A stretch of DNA of 19,587 bases from CAZVKN01 sp964627035 (GTDB lineage Bacteria; Electryoneota; AABM5-125-24; Hatepunaeales; Hatepunaeaceae), in assembly GCA_964627035.1 (NCBI GenBank), contig CAZVKN010000047.1, positions 1 through 19,587 of the forward strand, given 5' to 3'. A program made the translations under genes and the position numbers. Shown piece by piece: positions 14,745 to 19,587 of this stretch (positions are counted from its first letter, which is position 1; every line of letters begins with the position of its first letter). Below the pieces are notes generated by a model that saw nothing but the letters and a program-made list of their open reading frames with translations, was not told the origin of the DNA and did not search any database.

Positions 14745-15828
14745 AATCCTCATTATCAGTGATGTGAACAGTGCTCATGTCCTAAATTGGGTAGATTTTC
14801 TGAGCGAACTGGAGCACACTGTTACACTGCTTTCCGTCCGACCCGGGGATTTATCAAATGCAGAGGTTATTTATTGTGATCCGGGTGACGTAGGATCAAG
14901 AATCCGGAGAATCGTGGCACATGCTAAGTTCTTGTGGAAGGAGTGGAGACTGATCATGAATGGTGGTTTTGACATTGTTCATGTGCATTTCCTTAGAGCT
15001 GATGCTATCGGTTTGGTCGCCACATTTCACCCAGATTCGGTCATCACGGTATGGGGGAGCGATGCTCGTCCGGTTGGCGATGGCGGAGACGGTCGAAGAT
15101 TGTGGCTCAAAAAGGCAACCCTAAGAAAAGCAAAATTGGTCACTGCGACCAATGAATTTCTCAAACTCTGTGTCCATAAACTTGTACCGGATATCGAGCG
15201 AATCGAAGTGGTTTCATTCGGAGTTTTTCCGCATGAATTAACGAGCACAGTTAACGAGCATGATTCCATCAGATTCATCTTTGCCAAACCAAACCTGATT
15301 CCTCTCTATGGGATTGACTTGTTAATTAAAGCCTTCATAGTTGTATCAGAGCAATTACCGGATGTGTCCTTAACCGTAGTGGGGGATGGGGACAAAGAAT
15401 TCGTCGACAATCTAAAGATGAAAATCAAATCGAACGGAATTGAATCGAAGGTTATCTTCAGAAGCAAACTGAGCCGTGCGGAACTTTTTGATGAGATGGT
15501 GAACAGCGACATAATGGTTCAGCCTTCGAGGTGGGAATCATTCGGAGTGGTGATGCTTGAAGGGATGTCGGTCGGTTTGCCGGTGATTTCTACAAATGTT
15601 GGTGGAGTTCCTGAAATTGTCAGGCATGATGTCACCGGGAAAATTGTTCCTGCTGACAATTTGGAAGCACTCACAACCGCAATGATAAATTTGGCAACAG
15701 ACAGCGCATTGCGTGAGAGATTAGGACAAGAGGGGAAAAGGATGGTTGCTGAAGAGTACAATTTTAAGATTCATGGCAATAAAATGAACGATCTCTATTA
15801 TGAGCTTGTAACGAAGCCAAAGTCATAA
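14725..15828 (+). CDS. GT4-family glycosyltransferase
   Basis: The protein has 367 residues and starts at GTG 14725 inside the end of the preceding gene. The N-terminal Rossmann domain begins KLRILIISDVNSAHVLNWVD and includes DIVHVHFLRADAIGL and ITVWGSD. The C-terminal GT-B domain has FAKPNLIPLYGIDLLIKAF and the EX7E motif WESFGVVMLEGMSVGLPVIS, followed by GGVPEIVRHDVTGKIV, the usual nucleotide-sugar binding site of retaining GT4 enzymes. It is likely a cytoplasmic enzyme adding one sugar to the lipid-linked repeat unit. The sugar cannot be inferred. Confidence 0.9.
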   Translation: MADTKLRILIISDVNSAHVLNWVDFLSELEHTVTLLSVRPGDLSNAEVIYCDPGDVGSRIRRIVAHAKFLWKEWRLIMNGGFDIVHVHFLRADAIGLVATFHPDSVITVWGSDARPVGDGGDGRRLWLKKATLRKAKLVTATNEFLKLCVHKLVPDIERIEVVSFGVFPHELTSTVNEHDSIRFIFAKPNLIPLYGIDLLIKAFIVVSEQLPDVSLTVVGDGDKEFVDNLKMKIKSNGIESKVIFRSKLSRAELFDEMVNSDIMVQPSRWESFGVVMLEGMSVGLPVISTNVGGVPEIVRHDVTGKIVPADNLEALTTAMINLATDSALRERLGQEGKRMVAEEYNFKIHGNKMNDLYYELVTKPKS

Positions 15829-15849
15829 AACAAGAGTACATATCAGAAA

Positions 15850-17133
15850 TTGTCCCGTCTGAACACAAATTTTATCTCTGATACCGTTGTCAGATTTATA
15901 GCCTATGCGCTTAACTTGGTGGCTGTGATCCTGGTTGCGAGATCTACCGGACCTGAAGGTGCTGGGCTGTACTCATTGGCTGTTCTGACCGGCTTGACCG
16001 TTGCTGCTCTGTTTATGTTCAGCTTTGGCAAAGCGTCAAAAGCCATGAGTTCCAATCCTGACGCTGAAAAACGGATGCTTCTCGGCAACGGTTTGTTCAT
16101 CTCTATAGTTTGGGGAATGATAGTTACAACTCTGCTTGTGTGGAAATCTGATCTGATTCTGATGTATGCGCTACCGAAATTAACCGCTCCCATTCTCGCA
16201 TTGTCAGCGGTTGCGGTTCTTCCTCTGCTTCTGTTTAACATCGGTGAGGAACTACTCACCGGATTAAAAAACAGTAAGGGATTCAATCTATATAACTTAA
16301 TAGCTACTCTATTGCTGACAGGGAGCCTTACACTCTTCTATCATAAGAACATTCTGACAGTTGAAGCAGCCGTGTCAATGTGGGTGGGTGCTGTTATCAT
16401 CACCGCACTGCTTCAGCTTCTGTCGCTTTGGTACCGGACAGGCACCAGCATAAAGTTAGATATTCGACTCGCTTCATCCACTCTGTTGTCGGGATTGAAG
16501 GGTCATACGGCGAATATGTCTTCCTTCTTCAGATTGAGGAGTGATCTGTTTATAATAGCGTATATTCTTCCGCTGGAGGCTGTCGGACAATATGCAGTTG
16601 CCTTGGTGATGGTTTCACTTCTTCACGTCATCCCAAATTCACTCGTTTCAAATTTCCTGACTGATCCCGATAATGAAAACCACACATTTTACAGACCTCC
16701 TGTTTTAACTGTTGCAAGATTTGGATTTTTCATGGCGTTTGGTGCGGGAATGATCTATTCTGTGATCGGCTGGATAATCGTTGAATATGGACTGGGTCAA
16801 CAGTTTATGCCAACATTTTCCCCTTTCGCAATTCTGTTGTTCGGTGCGATATTCCATGGATTCGGGAAAGTGGTGGAAAAGTCAGTAATGGCAAGCTATC
16901 CAAACTACTATAAATCAATTTTATATCCGTTGTTGTTTCTCATTAATATCGGTGGATGTCTTCTGTTTATCCCCAGATTCGGGATTGCGGGAGCTGCACT
17001 GTCCGTAAGCATTACTCATGTCTTGAGCAGTTTCCTTTTTCTGATCCTCTACCTCAACCAAACCGGAACCGAACTGAATGAACTCTTTGATTTCAGACAC
17101 GACAACTATAAGTCACTGCTGATAAGCCGGTGA
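15850..17133 (+). CDS. Wzx-like polysaccharide flippase
   Basis: The protein has 427 residues and about 12-14 membrane segments spread over the whole length. It begins RLNTNFISDTVVRFIAYALN and continues with VILVARSTGPEGAGLYSLAV, the typical start of MOP/PST-family lipid-linked oligosaccharide flippases. The C-terminal half has GIAGAALSVSITHVLSSFLF, matching the family's late helices. It should move the lipid-linked repeat unit across the inner membrane before polymerisation. The start is TTG 15850; no ATG or GTG lies nearby in frame, and a weak AAGAG sits upstream. The stop overlaps the next start as GTGA (17130-17133). Confidence 0.88.
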   Translation: MSRLNTNFISDTVVRFIAYALNLVAVILVARSTGPEGAGLYSLAVLTGLTVAALFMFSFGKASKAMSSNPDAEKRMLLGNGLFISIVWGMIVTTLLVWKSDLILMYALPKLTAPILALSAVAVLPLLLFNIGEELLTGLKNSKGFNLYNLIATLLLTGSLTLFYHKNILTVEAAVSMWVGAVIITALLQLLSLWYRTGTSIKLDIRLASSTLLSGLKGHTANMSSFFRLRSDLFIIAYILPLEAVGQYAVALVMVSLLHVIPNSLVSNFLTDPDNENHTFYRPPVLTVARFGFFMAFGAGMIYSVIGWIIVEYGLGQQFMPTFSPFAILLFGAIFHGFGKVVEKSVMASYPNYYKSILYPLLFLINIGGCLLFIPRFGIAGAALSVSITHVLSSFLFLILYLNQTGTELNELFDFRHDNYKSLLISR

Positions 17134-18416
17134 GAATGATGGGGATCAGGCTGTTATATATTACATATAATGAAAATGTCCTCGATAGCGGCATTCTCTA
17201 CACTCAAGTCCGTCGAATGTTGGAATTGACTCGTCAAGACATGAATGTCGAAAAGATACGGTTGATCAGTTTTATCAGCCCGCGTCTATGGCTTAAGCGA
17301 AGAAACGGTTATCAGCAACTCAAGCGTCAACTCGCCAAAAATGGAATTGATTTCAGATTCTATTGGATGTTTGCAGCACAAACTTGGCACTGGTACGCCA
17401 TACCGATTGCATTATTAACTTCATTGCCAATTTTGCTGCTTCAAGTATTTACATCCGGATGCGAAGTGATTCATTCACGCGGTTATATGGCAGGGCTGTT
17501 GGGATTTCTGTCGGCAAGATCCAAGAGGATCAAGTTTGTGTTTGATCCTCGAGGAGAATATCCTGAAGAGATGGCAATAAATGATGTGTGGCAGGTGGAT
17601 GGAATGACATTTCGCTTGTGGAAAGCTATTGAACGCTATCTAATTCGCAGGAGTGACGCAATTATCGGGGTTACGCCTGCATTTAAGCATAGATATAATG
17701 AATGCGGTGCGCGGAAGGCTCTGTTTGTTCCGAATCGAGGTGAAGTGAACCGGTTTACACCATTTGCAAACCATGATGCAGTGAAATCGAACCCTACTCT
17801 CATGTTCATTGGTGAGATGGACTCTGTTTGGTATCATCCTGATCGCATCATTAAGAATTTTATGTTATTACGGGCACAAATTCCCGATCTGAAACTCCGA
17901 ATCATTACGAGAGCTGATCCAACAGCTATACATCGTTGTTTTGGACTTGCCGGAATAGACCGGGACGAATATACAATCGAATCATCTACTCCTCAGAGAA
18001 TACCGCACAAGATTGCCGGAGCGACCATAGGTCTGGTGTTAGCCCTCAGAAACAGCAACAACTGGCCCGTCAAGCTGAACCGACTTATCAAGTCTGATAA
18101 AATCTCTCTATCAATCCAAACCACAGGTAACTGGCCCGTCAAATACATGGAGTACCTCGCCGCAGGTGTTCCGATAGTGGTTGACAGATTGATTGGCAGC
18201 CATATTTCAGACTCTGTTCGACGGAATCGTCTGGGAATAACAATTTGTGAGGACGATCCTACAACTTACGTGGCGGTTGCTGATCTAATAGAATATCGCA
18301 GTGAGTATTCGGATCGTTGTGTAAGATATGCGCGGATGAAGCTGGATCTTTCTCACACAGTGAAGCAGCATGTCCGTCTGTATCGTCAACTGATTGGGAG
18401 CGAAGGTGTCCGGTAA
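17130..18416 (+). CDS. GT4-like glycosyltransferase with a 23-residue insertion
   Basis: The protein has 428 residues, beginning at GTG 17130 coupled to the flippase stop. The N-terminal domain (LLYITYNENVLDSGILYTQV, VIHSRGYMAGLLGFL, KFVFDPRGEYPEE) and the C-terminal donor-binding domain (MFIGEMDSVWYHPDRI, MEYLAAGVPIVVDRLIG) place it in the GT-B/GT4 group. The classical EX7E is not clear, so the exact family is less certain. Just before the conserved MEYLAAGVP segment, a 14-bp sequence, AACTGGCCCGTCAA, occurs at 18060-18073 and again 69 bases later at 18129-18142. This gives two NWPVK copies 23 residues apart and looks like an in-frame insertion. It probably acts in the cytoplasm on the same repeat unit as its neighbours. 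Confidence 0.82.
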   Translation: MRMMGIRLLYITYNENVLDSGILYTQVRRMLELTRQDMNVEKIRLISFISPRLWLKRRNGYQQLKRQLAKNGIDFRFYWMFAAQTWHWYAIPIALLTSLPILLLQVFTSGCEVIHSRGYMAGLLGFLSARSKRIKFVFDPRGEYPEEMAINDVWQVDGMTFRLWKAIERYLIRRSDAIIGVTPAFKHRYNECGARKALFVPNRGEVNRFTPFANHDAVKSNPTLMFIGEMDSVWYHPDRIIKNFMLLRAQIPDLKLRIITRADPTAIHRCFGLAGIDRDEYTIESSTPQRIPHKIAGATIGLVLALRNSNNWPVKLNRLIKSDKISLSIQTTGNWPVKYMEYLAAGVPIVVDRLIGSHISDSVRRNRLGITICEDDPTTYVAVADLIEYRSEYSDRCVRYARMKLDLSHTVKQHVRLYRQLIGSEGVR

Positions 18417-19338
18417 AGGTTCGGTCGTCATAGTCACCTACAATTCTGTTGACATCATTTCTGCCTGTCTAAATTCGTTAATTGATGATAAAGATTGGCT
18501 GAAGGTTATCGTAGTTGACAATCTCTCGACTGACGGGACACGGGACAGAGTCAGGGATGATTACCCTTGGGTAAACCTGATTCAGAGTGAAGTAAACGGC
18601 GGATTCGGTGCGGGGAACAATCTTGGAATTGCTGAGATGGAGGGTAAGTTTTGTCTCATCCTGAATCCCGACTGCACTGTGAAGAAAGGGTGCGTTGCTA
18701 AACTCGCTGACTATTTGAACAATAACAGCGGAGTAGGATGCGTCGGCCCGTCAATTGAGAATGAGAATGGTGTCAAGGTTGTCTCACATTATAGATTCAC
18801 CGATTTATTTTTGTCCGTCTGGACAGCGGTCGGATTGCAGCGATTCATTCCTTTCAATAGGACTAAAGAAAAATTTGAGATCCGACGAACGCCCCCTGCC
18901 AGATCGGTGAAAGTGGATCGTTTGATAGGCGCAGCGATGATGATCCGGCGTGAAGTAATCGAGCAGGTCGGCGGATTTGATGAGCACTTCTTCCTGTACT
19001 CGGAGGAGGAAGATCTGTGCAAGCGGATAAATGAATCTGGATGGGATGTCGTTTATCATCCTGATGCAACAGTGGCGCATTCCGGAGCAGGCACTACAGG
19101 ACACGACAACCCTCTCGCTATTGCATCTGCGAATCACAGTAGGTATCTTTACCAACGGAAGCATAACTCGACAGTTTCAGCCGAATTGTCGCGATTTGTG
19201 TGGCTGATTAGCCTGTTTATCAGGTATCTGTTTGCGGTTTTATTCGGCACGAAAGGGAGGAGAAGAGGCTATTTATCATCGCTGAGGTCTCTATTGAATC
19301 GCAACTACTTTGAGACTGGATTAAGACCGAAACACTGA
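18406..19338 (+). CDS. GT2-family glycosyltransferase (rhamnosyltransferase-like)
   Basis: About 310 residues. GTG 18406 is preferred over TTG 18394 because GGGAG at 18396-18400 sits at ribosome-binding distance; it overlaps the previous gene by 11 bp. GT-A motifs are clear: SVVIVTYNSVDIISACLNSL, VVDNLSTDGTRD, NGGFGAGNNLGI, CLILNPDCTV (the metal-binding DxD position) and GGFDEHFFLYSEEEDLCKRI. This set is typical of rhamnosyl- and related transferases that build O-antigen or capsule units. Near the C-terminus FVWLISLFIRYLFAVLF suggests membrane contact. It is the last gene of the polysaccharide operon in the window. Confidence 0.88.
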   Translation: MSGKGSVVIVTYNSVDIISACLNSLIDDKDWLKVIVVDNLSTDGTRDRVRDDYPWVNLIQSEVNGGFGAGNNLGIAEMEGKFCLILNPDCTVKKGCVAKLADYLNNNSGVGCVGPSIENENGVKVVSHYRFTDLFLSVWTAVGLQRFIPFNRTKEKFEIRRTPPARSVKVDRLIGAAMMIRREVIEQVGGFDEHFFLYSEEEDLCKRINESGWDVVYHPDATVAHSGAGTTGHDNPLAIASANHSRYLYQRKHNSTVSAELSRFVWLISLFIRYLFAVLFGTKGRRRGYLSSLRSLLNRNYFETGLRPKH

Positions 19339-19355
19339 CCGTCACCGGATAATTT

Positions 19356-19429
19356 GCCCTCGTAGCTCAGTAGGATAGAGCGACGGATTCCTAATCCGTA
19401 GGCCACAGGTTCGAATCCTGTCGGGGGTA
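19356..19429 (+). tRNA. tRNA-Arg (anticodon CCT)
   Basis: A 74-nt cloverleaf: acceptor stem GCCCTCG (19356-19362) with CGGGGGT (19422-19428) and discriminator A. The anticodon stem ACGGA / TCCGT encloses the loop TTCCTAA, giving anticodon CCT at 19390-19392, which reads AGG. The T-arm contains GGTTCGAATCC. The 3' CCA is not encoded. The antisense strand yields a common false peptide, PPTGFEPVAYGLG, which is not a gene. Confidence 0.93.
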
Positions 19430-19587
19430 CAGCTTTGGAAGCTCGCGTCTGTACCATAGACCCACGACAATCCACTTTTACAAGATAGAAGGTGCTCTGT
19501 GACAGTTCCTTTTTGCTTTGTTTTTCCATCTTATCCTTTCTTATTCACACCTATAGAAACAAGGAACTTTTATCTCTATACAACATA

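Noticed and set aside
19305..19529. Minus-strand open frame across the tRNA
   Set aside because: Its PPTGFEPVAYGLG segment is the antisense translation of the tRNA, a frequent false annotation.
1..19587. CRISPR array
   Set aside because: The repeats here are few, of several types and not evenly spaced; no array of identical repeats with unique spacers is present.

Overview
The window looks like a piece of an uncultured bacterium of the FCB superphylum (Fibrobacterota, Chlorobiota, Bacteroidota and relatives such as Zixibacteria, KSB1 or Electryonea). Four exported proteins end in a type IX secretion (T9SS) type-A-like sorting domain with NYPNPFN or IHPNPFN motifs, and intergenic DNA is full of short paired-palindrome repeats. 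The lineage is inferred from these family features only; there is no rRNA or other phylogenetic marker gene. All genes lie on the + strand.

Region 1 (540-4511) is the most unusual part. A five-repeat VCBS/FG-GAP T9SS cargo protein is followed by a 69-residue DUF4266-like lipoprotein, an outer-membrane beta-barrel (DUF3570-like) and a lipoprotein with two PEGA-like modules and a TlpA/thioredoxin domain. Two of these four genes are interrupted by a single in-frame TGA (882-884 and 4155-4157) with clear homologous sequence on both sides. In the thioredoxin-like gene the TGA falls exactly on the first Cys of CxxC, giving UxxC. A two-part 14-bp hairpin starts a few bases downstream, with its loop 20 nt from the UGA, as expected for a bacterial SECIS element. 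The VCBS gene has a simpler 6-bp hairpin with its loop 19 nt downstream. I read the first as a selenoprotein with good confidence and the second as a possible new selenoprotein. Together they suggest a selenium-dependent envelope redox module.

Region 2 (4617-10332) holds two paralogous right-handed beta-helix T9SS proteins on either side of a transglutaminase-like T9SS protein with an intact Cys-His-Asp triad. The second beta-helix gene carries an extra ASH/choice-of-anchor D domain, and its sorting domain is broken by frameshifts.

Region 3 (10356-19338) is a tightly packed Wzx/Wzy-type surface polysaccharide operon: Wzi-like outer-membrane protein, Wzz-like chain-length protein, O-antigen polymerase/ligase, GT4 glycosyltransferase, Wzx flippase, second GT4, and GT2 glycosyltransferase. 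Several genes overlap by 4 to 20 bp. The initiating transferase and Wza-type export genes are not in the window. A tRNA-Arg(CCT) follows at 19356-19429.

The repeats fall into several dispersed families, mostly pairs of hairpins. Three of them lie inside the 5' ends of the barrel and selenoprotein reading frames without breaking the frame, similar to the Rickettsia palindromic elements. In the selenoprotein gene they lie between a strongly supported start codon and the signal-peptide core.
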